Assembly (NCBI RefSeq): GCF_000767615.3
Contig: NZ_CP009553.3
Coordinates: 2,294,001-2,358,000 of the forward strand
Direction: 5' to 3'
DNA length: 64,000 bases
Source: Pandoraea pnomenusa
Lineage (GTDB): Bacteria > Pseudomonadota > Gammaproteobacteria > Burkholderiales > Burkholderiaceae
Positions 55,184 to 64,000 of the stretch are shown piece by piece. Both the position numbers and the translations under genes were made by a program. The stretch's first letter is position 1. Each line of letters opens with the position of its first letter. The notes under the pieces were generated by a model. It was not told the origin of the DNA and ran no database searches. It saw only the letters and a program-made list of their open reading frames with translations.

Positions 55184-55438
55184 ATGGGTATCGTTAAGAT
55201 TTCGGAGCAAATGCACGAGGCGCTGCGCAACACCAGCGGCGCGCTGAGTCGCTCCATCAACGCGCAGGCCGAACACTGGCTGCGCGTGGGCATGCTCGCC
55301 GAGCTCAACCCGACGTTGAGCTATGGCGAAATCTGCCGTCGTCTCATCGAGTCCGACGGCGCCACGGTCAGCGAGACCGCGGCAGCCGTTCCTCCCGCAA
55401 CCGGTGCACCCGTCACCGCATTGAACAAGGTGGCCTAA
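55184..55438 (+). CDS. ParD-like antitoxin-type protein
   Basis: An 84-residue protein of the ParD-like family. The first half (MGIVKISEQMHEALRNTSGA, then LSRSINAQAEHWLRVGMLAE) resembles a DNA-binding/dimerisation domain; the second half is a flexible tail. GGAG lies before the ATG. Its stop overlaps the next start (TAATG), but the partner is a methionine aminopeptidase, not a ParE toxin. The pair may be a non-classical module. Confidence 0.8.
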   Translation: MGIVKISEQMHEALRNTSGALSRSINAQAEHWLRVGMLAELNPTLSYGEICRRLIESDGATVSETAAAVPPATGAPVTALNKVA

Positions 55439-56295
55439 TGGTGCGCGAACGCGTTGTCATCCGCTCGAAAGAAGAAATTGCGCTGTCGCGTCACGCGGGG
55501 GAACTGGCGGCACAGGTGCTCGCGATGATCGGCGAGTACGTCAGGCCTGGCGTCACGACCGACGAACTCGACCGGATCTGCCACGACTTCATCGTCAACG
55601 ACCTCAAGGCGATTCCGGCCAACATCGGTTACCACGGGTACCCGAAGACAGTCTGCGCGTCGGTGAACCACGTCGTGTGCCATGGCATTCCCGGCGACAA
55701 GAAACTGCATGACGGCGACATCGTGAACATCGACGTCGCGCTCATCAAGGACGGCTGGTTCGGCGATACAAGTCGCATGTACTACGCCGGCAAGCCGAGC
55801 ATTCTCGCCAAACGCCTGGTCGACACGACCTACGAGGCGATGCTCGCCGGCATTCGCGCCGTGCGCCCCGGTGCCACGCTGGGCGACGTGGGCTACGCCA
55901 TTCAGTCGGTCGCGCATCGCGAGGGTTTCAGCGTGGTGCGCGACTACTGCGGACACGGCATCGGCACCACCTATCACGACGATCCTCAAGTCTTGCACTA
56001 TGGCCGCCCGAATACCGGTCTTACGTTGCGCTCGGGCATGATCTTCACGATCGAGCCCATGATCAACGCCGGCAAGCCCGACACCCGGCAACTCGCCGAC
56101 GGTTGGACGGTCGTCACGCGCGACCGCTCGTTGTCCGCTCAATGGGAACACATGGTCGCCGTGACGGACACGGGCTTCCAGGTACTCACGCAGTGGCCCG
56201 ATGGCCTCGGCGAGTTCGCCCGGTATGGGGCGGTCGACGGCAGCATCGCCATCACTGCGAACTCGCCCAGCATCGCGAACGTCAATGCCGCCTGA
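55438..56295 (+). CDS. map: Type I methionine aminopeptidase
   Basis: A 285-residue pita-bread-fold enzyme that removes the initiator Met from new proteins. The metal ligands are visible: Asp in VNIDVALIKDGW, Asp in FGDTSRMYY, His in GHGIGTTYHDDP, Glu in FTIEPMI and Glu in AQWEHMV. The C-terminal tail (about 30 residues after VTDTGF) is longer than in the housekeeping form. It is translationally coupled to the ParD-like gene, so it may be a second, specialised copy. Confidence 0.92.
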   Translation: MVRERVVIRSKEEIALSRHAGELAAQVLAMIGEYVRPGVTTDELDRICHDFIVNDLKAIPANIGYHGYPKTVCASVNHVVCHGIPGDKKLHDGDIVNIDVALIKDGWFGDTSRMYYAGKPSILAKRLVDTTYEAMLAGIRAVRPGATLGDVGYAIQSVAHREGFSVVRDYCGHGIGTTYHDDPQVLHYGRPNTGLTLRSGMIFTIEPMINAGKPDTRQLADGWTVVTRDRSLSAQWEHMVAVTDTGFQVLTQWPDGLGEFARYGAVDGSIAITANSPSIANVNAA

Positions 56296-56346
56296 GCGGC
56301 GGATGCGTCGAAACGCCCCCGATGTCCGAGGCACGAAGTCCGCGCC

Positions 56347-57174
56347 TCAGACGTCGTCCGGGGCGTCTTCCAGCGTGAGCAGGCGATCGGCAAAACGCCG
56401 GTAAATCCAGGCGGACACGCTCGATGCGAGCGCCACCCAGGCAATGGAAATCACGGTCTGCAGCACCAGCGTGCCAAGCACCACCGTCGTGGCGCCAGGC
56501 AAGTAATGCAGCGCGGCCGCGAAGAGCATCGTCAGCACCAGACCCGCAACAATCAGCGGCAGGATGGTGGCCAACGTTGTCCCGAACATCACCCAGAAGT
56601 GCCCGCGCGAATCCTGCCATGCCGCCTGCCACCGCTTGCTGCGTCCCGCAGCGATTTGCGGGTAGATAAGCGACACGCGTACCAGCACATACATGAGGGC
56701 GCAGAACAGGAGCGCGAGCAGCGTGCCGATGATGGCGAAGGAATTGCCGTGCCCCGACAGGCGCAGCGCCAATGCCAGGCCGAAGGCGATCACGAACCAT
56801 ACGATGGCGAGCCCAACGACAATCTGGATCGACGCCCACAGATAACGCCAAAGATCGCGCCCGTACCACGATGTCTGCTGCGTGGCCTGGGCGCCGAGCA
56901 CTGTGTATCGCATGACGTGAATGGCAAGCACGCAGAACGCGACGAGATTGACGATCACCACGCCGAACGACATGAGGGCGATGCGCACCCGATAGGCGAG
57001 CGGTTCGCCGTTTTGGGCGGCTTGCATGGTGAGCTCCTTGAGCGAAATGCTCAGCGCCGAGGTCACCAGAATCACCACCGCGATGCTCAGGCACAGCAGC
57101 GGACGATGGCGCAGCGCCCGGAGGCCGTCGCGCCATGCCCCCGTAAAACACTGCTTGAACGTGATTGGTTCCAT
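56347..57174 (-). CDS. Multi-pass membrane protein, unknown function
   Basis: A 275-residue protein with six predicted membrane helices, a short cytoplasmic N-terminus (MEPITFKQCFTGAWRDGLRAL) and an acidic C-terminus. Similar uncharacterised proteins occur in Burkholderia (BPSS1780-type). GGGAG precedes the ATG at 57174. It converges with map (51 bases). No function can be given. Confidence 0.8.
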   Translation of the reverse strand: MEPITFKQCFTGAWRDGLRALRHRPLLCLSIAVVILVTSALSISLKELTMQAAQNGEPLAYRVRIALMSFGVVIVNLVAFCVLAIHVMRYTVLGAQATQQTSWYGRDLWRYLWASIQIVVGLAIVWFVIAFGLALALRLSGHGNSFAIIGTLLALLFCALMYVLVRVSLIYPQIAAGRSKRWQAAWQDSRGHFWVMFGTTLATILPLIVAGLVLTMLFAAALHYLPGATTVVLGTLVLQTVISIAWVALASSVSAWIYRRFADRLLTLEDAPDDV

Positions 57175-57430
57175 GTTTCTCCCTGAGCGAATTTTGCTTC
57201 GGTCATCGAAGCTGTCTGGCGCCGGTGTGGCGCGCCGCCGCCATTCTTGCAGATCGGCCTGGGGCTGACAATTTCGCTGCGAAAGCCGACGTCGTCAGCA
57301 GATACAGGAAAGCGTGGGAAGTGCGCAAAGTGCGGGAAGTGCGCTGCGCCGGGAAGGCAGGGAAAGCGAAGAGAGGGGGCGAGCAGGGAAGGAGAAGTGC
57401 CCGCGAACGCGCCGGGGTGAGGGCAACGCC

Positions 57431-57453
57431 CGCGATGCCGAAGTGGCATCGCG
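57431..57453 (-). terminator. Hairpin downstream of the HPP-CBS gene
   Basis: CGCGATGCC, loop GAAGT, GGCATCGCG: a perfect 9-bp stem 14 bases after the stop on the minus strand, extended by GCCC/GGGC with a bulge. It lacks a T-run, so it may act with Rho or protect the mRNA end. Confidence 0.5.
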
Positions 57454-57467
57454 AGCGGGCAGGGGAT

Positions 57468-58586
57468 TCAAGCGGCCATGACCTTGCGCAGCACTTCGGC
57501 GTGGGTGACCACGCCGACCAGCCGCGCGGCGTCGTCAAGGACCGGCAGCGTGCCGTGACGCTGCGTCATGAGCAGCGGCACCAGCTCCGAGATCGGCATG
57601 CCGGTCGTGGCGGTTTGGAGATCGCCTTGCATGAGGTCTCGAACCGCAGGACGCTGCCGCGTACCGATCGACACGCCGAAACGCGGCCAGTGCTGACGGC
57701 GGGCGCGCCGCGTGTGCAGATCGTGACGCGTCACAAGACCGATCACGCGATCTCCATCGACGACCGGCAATGCATCCAGTCCATGCCGTTGCAGCAGGCG
57801 CCAGGCGGCTGGCGCTTCGTCGTGCGGTTGGACCTTCGCCAGCGGGGGCCCCATGACATCGGCGGCCGTCAATTCGCGGGCCCGGCGCGCGAACGCCTCC
57901 CGTTGGGTATCACGCAGCAGGCTGGCCAGATCGTCGGCGGAGATGTCGAGCAATTCGCTGCGACGTGCCAGCGCCTTTTCGGCATCGGCCGTCGTGACGG
58001 GAATTGCCTGCGCATTGACCGGCCGGGCCGGAGCCTGTGCCCGCATGGCGTGCGGATAACGATGGCCGGTCAGCGCGTGATACCCGATCGCGGCGCCGAG
58101 CAGCACGACGGACTGCACCGCAATGGGCTCCAGCACGAAACCGTAGCCGAGCGCATGAACGGCCGGCCCGCCGAGCACGGCAGTCAGCGCCACGGCACCC
58201 GAAGGCGGATGCACGCAGCGAAACGTGAACATCAAGGCGATGGCCACGCCGACGGCCGCCGCGGCCGCCACGACCGGCGATGCAATGTAGGTTGCGCACG
58301 TCACCCCGACAACGGCTGCCACCAGATTGCCGCCGAGAATCGACCAGGGTTGGGCGAGAGGACTGGCCGGCACGCCGAACAACAGAACGGCCGACGCCCC
58401 CATCGGGGCCACCAGCCAGGGAATGTACCCCTGTGGGCCGAGCATCCAGAGCATCAGGCCACCCGTCAGGCCGATGCCGCACAGCGCGCCGAACCCCGCT
58501 CGCAATCGCTCGCGCCAGTGCACGGCGACCACGGCAGGCAGGAAGCCCACGGCCCAGTCCCGCAAATCACGTCGTGTCATTGCCAT
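57468..58586 (-). CDS. HPP family membrane protein with two CBS domains
   Basis: A 372-residue protein: an N-terminal HPP domain of four membrane helices with the signature FRCVHPPSGAVALTAVLGG, then a CBS pair (LPVVDGDRVIGLVTRHDL and GTLPVLDDAARLVGVVTHAEV). HPP proteins in cyanobacteria and plants transport nitrite or act in membrane transport; CBS domains usually sense adenosine ligands. The ATG at 58586 has GAGGGA upstream. Confidence 0.88.
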   Translation of the reverse strand: MAMTRRDLRDWAVGFLPAVVAVHWRERLRAGFGALCGIGLTGGLMLWMLGPQGYIPWLVAPMGASAVLLFGVPASPLAQPWSILGGNLVAAVVGVTCATYIASPVVAAAAAVGVAIALMFTFRCVHPPSGAVALTAVLGGPAVHALGYGFVLEPIAVQSVVLLGAAIGYHALTGHRYPHAMRAQAPARPVNAQAIPVTTADAEKALARRSELLDISADDLASLLRDTQREAFARRARELTAADVMGPPLAKVQPHDEAPAAWRLLQRHGLDALPVVDGDRVIGLVTRHDLHTRRARRQHWPRFGVSIGTRQRPAVRDLMQGDLQTATTGMPISELVPLLMTQRHGTLPVLDDAARLVGVVTHAEVLRKVMAA

Positions 58587-59113
58587 TTCGTCCCTCTCCA
58601 CGCGCACCGGTTTGGAGCGTCTGCTTGATATTTTGTGCATGATATATCGTATATCGATGAATTGGGAGGGCATGAGCGCGTGATTTTAATGCTGCGGCGC
58701 AGCGAAATCTCGACCTCGGTCTGCGCGCGGGTCGGGCGATGCACCAAATCAAGGAAAACGAGACGAGGCGGGGAAGCGGACCGGAAAACCGGCGTGAACC
58801 TTGCTAGCGCGGGAGGGGGGTGTCCGCGACGTAGTGCGCCGCAGGGGGGACGTCCGGCAAGCCGGCGAGACGACGGGCATTCGCGGCGCTCGCGACGGAT
58901 GAACGCAGGTCAGTGCATCGAGGGCGCTGTCCGGCAAGGGCCTCGGGGCCACTGGGTGAGGCGTTGGTCAACGCCGGGCGGCTTCAGTCTGGCGAAGCAA
59001 AGGGGATTGGCGGGGCTCGAGAAGGATGGAAGAGATGGAAGAGGGGCTCCGCATCGACGGCACCACCCGGCGAAAGCCATGCGGCTCCCGGGTGGGGCGT
59101 CGAGCAGCGCCGG
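58587..59113. other. Intergenic space with a GATATA-TCG-TATATC palindrome
   Basis: 527 bases without a supported gene. At 58641-58655 lies GATATA-TCG-TATATC, a perfect palindrome 55 bases before the HPP gene start and the most AT-rich patch of the region, so it is a promoter/operator candidate. The rest is GC-rich; its open frames are chance-like. Confidence 0.55.
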
Positions 59114-59572
59114 TCAGCGACCGCTGCCGAGGACGATCTGCGAGATCACGCCGGTGGTGATCGCGACGAGCAGAAAGTCACCGCCAACGCCGACCCAGTG
59201 ATAGCCGCGCGGCGGTGGGTTCAGACGGTACTGGCGATAGTCGTCGACCACGTACTGCCGGTCGCGATATTGCTGCGGCACGCGATCGCCGCGGCGCCAG
59301 TTGGGGTGTTGCCATGAATCCTGGTCCGGCCCCGGGCCCGGCTGCGCGCGCGGCGGCGGGCCGCCGCGAGGTCCATTCATGTGCCCCTTCTGAGGGCCAT
59401 GCCCCGGCGGGCCTCCATGCGGACCATGGGGACCGCCGGGACGCTGCCCCGGAGGACCGCCGCGATCACCCGGACCCCCCATGGGGGGCGGGCCGCCTTG
59501 CGCGAGTGTCATTGTCGAGGAAACCGCCAGACCGGCGGCGAGGCACAGCGACAGCGTGTTGCGCATCTTCAT
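59114..59572 (-). CDS. RcnB-like periplasmic protein, Gly/Pro/His-rich
   Basis: A 152-residue protein with a signal peptide (MKMRNTLSLCLAAGLAVSST, cleavage near MTLAQ), a Gly/Pro/His-rich stretch of about 70 residues, and a C-terminal RcnB-type domain (WRRGDRVPQQYRDRQYVV, then LNPPPRGYHWVGVGGDF). RcnB family members act in Ni/Co homeostasis in the periplasm; the His-rich part may bind metal. AGGAG lies 8 bases before the ATG at 59572; a GTG at 59581 is the alternative. Confidence 0.85.
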   Translation of the reverse strand: MKMRNTLSLCLAAGLAVSSTMTLAQGGPPPMGGPGDRGGPPGQRPGGPHGPHGGPPGHGPQKGHMNGPRGGPPPRAQPGPGPDQDSWQHPNWRRGDRVPQQYRDRQYVVDDYRQYRLNPPPRGYHWVGVGGDFLLVAITTGVISQIVLGSGR

Positions 59573-60048
59573 TGTTTGCACTCCTTATCGTAGGGCCGAG
59601 GGGCCTGACGCGGGGAAAGCATCCGAGATGACTTGCCAGCGACGATCGTCGCGTTCTCGCCCTTCGTCTTCCATACGTCCATACGACGCGCGGCGAAAGC
59701 GAAAATCGTTCGTCCATCCTACCATTGCCGGGCAAAAAAAGAGCCCGGACCTGCCGAATGTCGTATGACGTCGGGCAGTGCCGGGCAAGCAGGGACGCAG
59801 GGAAGAAACCCTTTTCATTACCTTTCCGACGCTTACGAGGAACTGTCGGGCGGGTGCATCGGAACCGGCGGCGCCATCGGCGCACATCGGGGGCGGGTCA
59901 GTGCGCCACTCGCCTTGGGGGACACGAGGGCGTCCGCCGGTTCGATGCATCCTTTTGACGTGAGGCGGCCATACGGCCCGTTGTCCCCACGTCGGCGCGC
60001 AATCCGTTGCTGACTGTCGCGCCGTCCTGCCAGGCTCGATTCAGCGAA
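59573..60048. other. Intergenic space between RcnB-like and efflux genes
   Basis: 476 bases without a supported gene. It contains the efflux operon terminator at 59734-59786. I see no other conserved structure. Confidence 0.55.
59734..59786 (-). terminator. Intrinsic terminator of the RND efflux operon
   Basis: On the minus strand GCCCGG (59786-59781) pairs with CCGGGC (59748-59743) around an inner imperfect CTGCC/GGCAG stem, followed by TCTTTTTTT. It lies about 260 bases after the outer membrane factor stop. Confidence 0.8.
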
Positions 60049-61605
60049 TTAGCGCGCTGCCACGGTTGCGCCCGAGGTGGGCGCCTCGGCCGTCGGCGTC
60101 GGCTTGGCCGGCGCATCGGCACCAGCCGTATCGCCCCAGCCGCCGCCAAGCGCGCGGATGAGATTCACGGTCGACACCGCCTGCGCGCCGGCCAGCTGCA
60201 CCGCGCTGCGCTGTGACTGCAACACGGTCCGCTCGGCATCGATCACGTCGAGATAGGCGATCGAGCCTTCCTGATATTGCACGCGCGAGAGTTGCGCCGC
60301 GCGGTTCGATGCCTTGACCGCGTCGTCCTGCGCGCGGGTCTGCTGCGCGAGCAGACGCAGGTTGGACAGGTTGTCCTCGACTTCCTGGAACGCCACGAGA
60401 ACCTGCTGGCGATAGTTGGCGACATCCTCTTCGTACTTGGCGCGGGCGCGCGACAGATTGCCGCTGCGCGCGCCGCCATCGAAGATTGGCATGGAGAGCA
60501 GGCCACCCACGACCGGGCCGAGCAGGAACGTACGGCTCGACCAGTTGAACAGGTCGCCCAGCGTCGCCGCTTCGAACCCACCGGAACCGGTGAGCGAGAG
60601 CGACGGGAAGAACGCGGCCTTTGCCACGCCGATACGCGCGTTGGCCGCGGCCATGGCGCGCTCGGCGGCGGCGACGTCCGGGCGCCGTTCGAGCAGCGCC
60701 GAGGGCAGTCCGGCCGGAATCTGCACGGTGACCGGCACGAGTGGCGACGGCGCGAAAGTGAATTCCGCCGGTGTCTTGCCCAGGAGAATCGCCAGGCTAT
60801 GCTCGGACGCCGCGCGCAAGCGCGCGACGGCCAGCGCATCGGACTGCGCCGTGGCGAGTTCCGCCTTCGCACGCGCCACGTCGAGCTCGCCGATGTCGCC
60901 CTCGGTGAAGCGGCGCTGAACCAGTTTGAGCGCTTCCTCGCGCAGCTTCACGGTCTGCGTGTACAGCGCCTGCTCGGCGTCGAGTTCGCGCAGGCTGAAG
61001 TAGTTCTGCGCCACGTCGGCCTGCAAGGCGAGTTGCACCGAGCGGTACAGCGCTTCGCTTTGTTCCGCGTCGGCACGGGCCGCGGCCACGTTGTCCGACA
61101 CGCGACCGAACAGGTCGACTTCGTAGCCGACGCTCGCTTGCGCGCGCCACAGCGTAAATGGTGCGATGTTCGTGCCGTCCGGCTGCATCTGCGAGGCAGG
61201 CGAAATCTTCTGGCGCGTCGGCCCGAACCCGGCATCGAGCGTGGGGAAGAGGGCGGCGCGTGCCTGCCGCTGCACGCCGCGCGCTTCCTGCACGCGGGCG
61301 GCGGCTGCCTTCAGATTCTGGTTGGCCGAGAGCGCGTCCTGCTCGAGCTTGTCGAGCGTGGCATCGCCGAACACTTTCCACCATTCGCCGCGCGCCATCG
61401 CCTCGGCGGGCTCGGCGGTTTTCCACGTACCGGCCTCGCCGGCCGGCAGCGTGACGGGCGAGGCCTCCTTGAATGCCGTGGGCGTACCCTTGTCGGTCAC
61501 CGACGGCACTTCATACGTGGGGGCCATCGAGCAGCCCGCCACCACCAGCAGGGTGGCGAGCAGCGTCGAGACACCCAGACTGCGTTTGATCCATTGCGAT
61601 TGCAT
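60049..61605 (-). CDS. RND efflux outer membrane factor lipoprotein (OprM/NodT type)
   Basis: A 518-residue outer-membrane channel of the TolC-like NodT family. The signal peptide ends in lipobox VAGC (Cys25). The two-repeat OEP domains follow, with typical blocks: GEWWKVFGDATLDKLEQDAL, TLWRAQASVGYEVDLFGRV, RRPDVAAAERAMAAANARIGVAKAAF and NLIRALGGGW. AGGA lies 8 bases before the ATG at 61605, close to the stop of the permease gene (12 bases), so the two are co-translated. Confidence 0.93.
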   Translation of the reverse strand: MQSQWIKRSLGVSTLLATLLVVAGCSMAPTYEVPSVTDKGTPTAFKEASPVTLPAGEAGTWKTAEPAEAMARGEWWKVFGDATLDKLEQDALSANQNLKAAAARVQEARGVQRQARAALFPTLDAGFGPTRQKISPASQMQPDGTNIAPFTLWRAQASVGYEVDLFGRVSDNVAAARADAEQSEALYRSVQLALQADVAQNYFSLRELDAEQALYTQTVKLREEALKLVQRRFTEGDIGELDVARAKAELATAQSDALAVARLRAASEHSLAILLGKTPAEFTFAPSPLVPVTVQIPAGLPSALLERRPDVAAAERAMAAANARIGVAKAAFFPSLSLTGSGGFEAATLGDLFNWSSRTFLLGPVVGGLLSMPIFDGGARSGNLSRARAKYEEDVANYRQQVLVAFQEVEDNLSNLRLLAQQTRAQDDAVKASNRAAQLSRVQYQEGSIAYLDVIDAERTVLQSQRSAVQLAGAQAVSTVNLIRALGGGWGDTAGADAPAKPTPTAEAPTSGATVAAR

Positions 61606-61617
61606 GATTGGCATCCT

Positions 61618-64000
61618 TCAGACTTCGGCCTTGACGTTGTTGGGCATGGTCGACGCGTGTGCGCTGTGCAGCGGCTTCTTGCCTGCCAGCGTGCGCAGCA
61701 GCACGTAGAACACCGGCGTCAGGATCAGGCCGAAGCCGGTCACGCCGATCATGCCGAAGAACACGGCCACGCCCATGGCATGACGCATTTCCGAACCGGC
61801 GCCGGTCGACATCACCAGCGGCACCACACCCATGATGAACGCGATGGACGTCATCAGAATCGGGCGCAGACGCAGGCGGCTGGCCTCGATGGCCGCGGCC
61901 ACCGCCGTGCGGCCTTGCATTTCGAGCTCCCGGGCGAATTCCACGATCAGGATCGCGTTCTTCGCGGACAACCCCACCAGCACCATCAAACCGATCTGCG
62001 TGAAGATGTTGTTGTCTCCCCGCGTGAGCCACACCCCGAACAGGGCCGACATGATGCTCATCGGCACGATCATGATCACGGCCAAAGGCAGCGTCAGGCT
62101 CTCGTACTGCGCGGCAAGTACCAGGAACACCAGCAGCACGGAGATCGGGAACACCCACAGCGCCGAGTCGCCCGCGAGAATCTGCTGATACGTCAGGTCC
62201 GTCCATTCGAACTTCACGCCGCGCGGCAGCGTCTCGGCGGCGATGCGCTCGACGGCCGCCTGCGCCTGGCCCGACGAATAGCCCGGTGCCGGGCCGCCGT
62301 TGACGTCGGCGGCGGTGTATCCGTTGTAACGCACCACCATTTCCGGACCGTAGGTCGGCGTGACCTTCACCAGCGAGGAGAGCGGCACCATGTCGCCACT
62401 GCTGTTGCGTGTCTTGAGCAGACCGATGTCCTCGGCATGGGCGCGGAACGGCGCATCGGCCTGCACGCGCACCTGGTACACCCGGCCGAACTTGTTGAAG
62501 TCGTTCACGTACAGCGAGCCGAGGTAGATCTGCATGGTGTCGAACACGTCGGTGATCGGCACACCAAGCTGCTTGGCCTTGACGCGATCGAGGTCCACGT
62601 TCAGTTGCGGCACGTTGATCTGATACGACGAGAACGTCGGGCCCAGTTCCTTCGTCTGCGAGGCCTTCTTGATGAACGCCTGTGTCGCATTGTTGAGCGC
62701 CTCGTAACCCAGCGCGCCGCGGTCTTCGATCTGCAGCTTGAAGCCGCCGAGCGTGCCCAGACCCATCACCGGCGGGGGCGGGAACACGGCGATGAACGAA
62801 TCCTTGTTCTTCGAGTACTCGGCGTTGAGCTTCGCCGCGATGGCGGCGGCCGACATCGACTTGTCCTTGCGTTCGGCAAACGGCTTGAGCGTGATGAAGG
62901 CGATACCCGCCGACGACGAGTTCGTGAAGCCGTTGACCGACAGGCCCGGGAATGCCACGGAGCTCTTCACGCCGGGGATCTTCAGCGCAATGTCGGTCAT
63001 GTCGCGGATCACCTTCTCCGTGCGATCGAGCGATGCGCCGTTGGGCAACTGCGCGAACGCCACGAGGTACTCCTTGTCCTGGGCGGGCACGAAGCCACCC
63101 GGTACCACTTTGCCCAGCAGGATCGTCGCGCCGATGAGCACGGCGAAGATCGCCATCATGAGTGCCTTGCGACCGATCACGCGCGTCACGCCCTGGCCGT
63201 ACTTCTCCGAGCCGCGATGGAATACACGGTTGAACGCCCGGAAGAAGCCGCCGAGATAGCGGTTCATCTGGCGGGTGAGCCAGTCGGGCTCGGCGTGATG
63301 GTCCTTGAGCAGCAGGGCAGCCATGGCCGGCGACAGCGTGAGCGAGTTGAACGCGGAGATCACCGTCGAGATGGCGATGGTCATCGCGAACTGCTTGTAG
63401 AACTGTCCCGTGAGGCCGGACATGAACGCGAGCGGCACGAACACGGCCACGAGCGTGAGCGCGATCGCGATGATCGGCCCGCTCACTTCGCGCATGGCCT
63501 GATATGTCGCCTCCTTGGGCGAGAGCCCGGCCGCGATGTTGCGCTCCACGTTCTCGACGACCACGATGGCGTCGTCGACCACGATCCCGATGGCGAGCAC
63601 CATCCCGAACAGCGACAACGCATTGATCGAGTAGCCGAAGCCGAGCAACAGCGCGAAGGTGCCCACGATCGACACCGGCACGGCCAGCAGCGGAATGATC
63701 GACGCACGCCACGTCTGCAGGAACACGATCACCACGATCACCACGAGGGCGATAGCCTCGAGCAGCGTGTGAATCACGGCCTTGATCGACGAGCGCACGA
63801 ACTGCGTCGGGTCGTACTCGATGCGGTACTCGACGCCCGGCGGCATGTCTTTTTGCAGATCGGCCATCGCCGCGCGAACCTCGTCGGAGATTTGCAGCGA
63901 GTTCGCCCCCGGCGACTGGTTGATACCGAGACCCACGGCCGGCTTGTTGTCGAGCAACGAGCGCAGGCTGTACGACGACGCGTCGAGTTGCACGCGCGCC
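61618..64000 (-). CDS. RND efflux permease (HAE1/AcrB type), truncated at right edge
   Basis: The C-terminal 793 residues of an inner-membrane drug-proton antiporter; the N-terminal part lies beyond base 64000. The proton-relay Asp pair is in GIVVDDAIVVVENVERN and the Lys in SAKNAILIVEFARELE. Porter-domain blocks such as FPGLSVNGFTNSSSAGIAF are also present. The outer membrane factor follows. The membrane fusion protein and regulator are presumably outside the window. Which drugs are exported cannot be told. Confidence 0.94.
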   Translation of the reverse strand, partial: ARVQLDASSYSLRSLLDNKPAVGLGINQSPGANSLQISDEVRAAMADLQKDMPPGVEYRIEYDPTQFVRSSIKAVIHTLLEAIALVVIVVIVFLQTWRASIIPLLAVPVSIVGTFALLLGFGYSINALSLFGMVLAIGIVVDDAIVVVENVERNIAAGLSPKEATYQAMREVSGPIIAIALTLVAVFVPLAFMSGLTGQFYKQFAMTIAISTVISAFNSLTLSPAMAALLLKDHHAEPDWLTRQMNRYLGGFFRAFNRVFHRGSEKYGQGVTRVIGRKALMMAIFAVLIGATILLGKVVPGGFVPAQDKEYLVAFAQLPNGASLDRTEKVIRDMTDIALKIPGVKSSVAFPGLSVNGFTNSSSAGIAFITLKPFAERKDKSMSAAAIAAKLNAEYSKNKDSFIAVFPPPPVMGLGTLGGFKLQIEDRGALGYEALNNATQAFIKKASQTKELGPTFSSYQINVPQLNVDLDRVKAKQLGVPITDVFDTMQIYLGSLYVNDFNKFGRVYQVRVQADAPFRAHAEDIGLLKTRNSSGDMVPLSSLVKVTPTYGPEMVVRYNGYTAADVNGGPAPGYSSGQAQAAVERIAAETLPRGVKFEWTDLTYQQILAGDSALWVFPISVLLVFLVLAAQYESLTLPLAVIMIVPMSIMSALFGVWLTRGDNNIFTQIGLMVLVGLSAKNAILIVEFARELEMQGRTAVAAAIEASRLRLRPILMTSIAFIMGVVPLVMSTGAGSEMRHAMGVAVFFGMIGVTGFGLILTPVFYVLLRTLAGKKPLHSAHASTMPNNVKAEV

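Overview
The window is high-GC chromosomal DNA from a betaproteobacterium of the Burkholderiaceae. Several gene sets point there: a phaC-phaA-phaB-phaR polyhydroxyalkanoate cluster with a separate bktB thiolase, a RisA/RisS (OmpR/EnvZ-type) pair, and a DUF1800/DUF1501 secreted pair. Pandoraea is my best guess for the genus, but that is inference. Coding density is high. I see no insertion sequence, prophage, CRISPR array or rRNA operon, and only one tRNA.

Layout. 1-4072: the end of a DinG-like helicase, a shared terminator, then bamD, rluD, pgeF and a small membrane protein. 4143-12907: the PHA region, with phaC behind a good sigma70-type promoter, then phaA, phaB and phaR. rimO, a PfkB sugar kinase and bktB follow, with metC after them. 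14221-23675: an accessory block around the core gene serB. It holds two tandem genes, each encoding two kinase-like folds, and a 1920-residue protein of unknown function. 23688-30502: a metabolic block on the minus strand (GlxA/FtrA-type regulator, isochorismatase-like hydrolase, ornithine cyclodeaminase-like enzyme, threonine/hydroxyaspartate ammonia-lyase, MFS carrier, acetylornithine deacetylase). 30813-39723: housekeeping and stress genes (mfd, ispD-ispF, ahpC-ahpD, risA-risS). 39724-44523: secreted DUF1800/DUF1501 proteins, a squalene/phytoene synthase-like protein and tRNA-Leu(UAG). 44598-52856: esterase, a 44-residue membrane peptide, TRIC channel, M20 hydrolase, YciI protein, quinone reductase with a divergent LysR regulator, and a His-rich membrane protein. 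52850-59572: ferritin-like protein and NRAMP-type transporter flanking a 9-bp tandem repeat, then a ParD-like/methionine aminopeptidase pair, a multi-pass membrane protein, an HPP-CBS protein and an RcnB-like protein. 60049-64000: the last two genes of an RND efflux operon, whose permease runs off the right edge.

How the genes work together. PhaA and PhaB turn acetyl-CoA into 3-hydroxybutyryl-CoA and PhaC polymerises it. PhaR represses the system, and BktB would add longer 3-ketoacyl-CoA units. AhpC with AhpD forms a peroxide-reducing system behind a promoter that carries a plausible OxyR site. RisS and RisA form a two-component system with phased repeats in front of risA. BamD, RluD and PgeF serve outer-membrane assembly, ribosome maturation and cell-wall quality control.

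The most novel material is the accessory block at 14221-23675. Four kinase-like domains lie in tandem, of which only one keeps a full catalytic set. The giant protein nearby appears to be built from two related halves. Other points of interest are regulatory sites inferred from repeats or spacing, a 44-residue peptide gene at 46386-46520, and the 9-bp repeat tract at 53570-53649.
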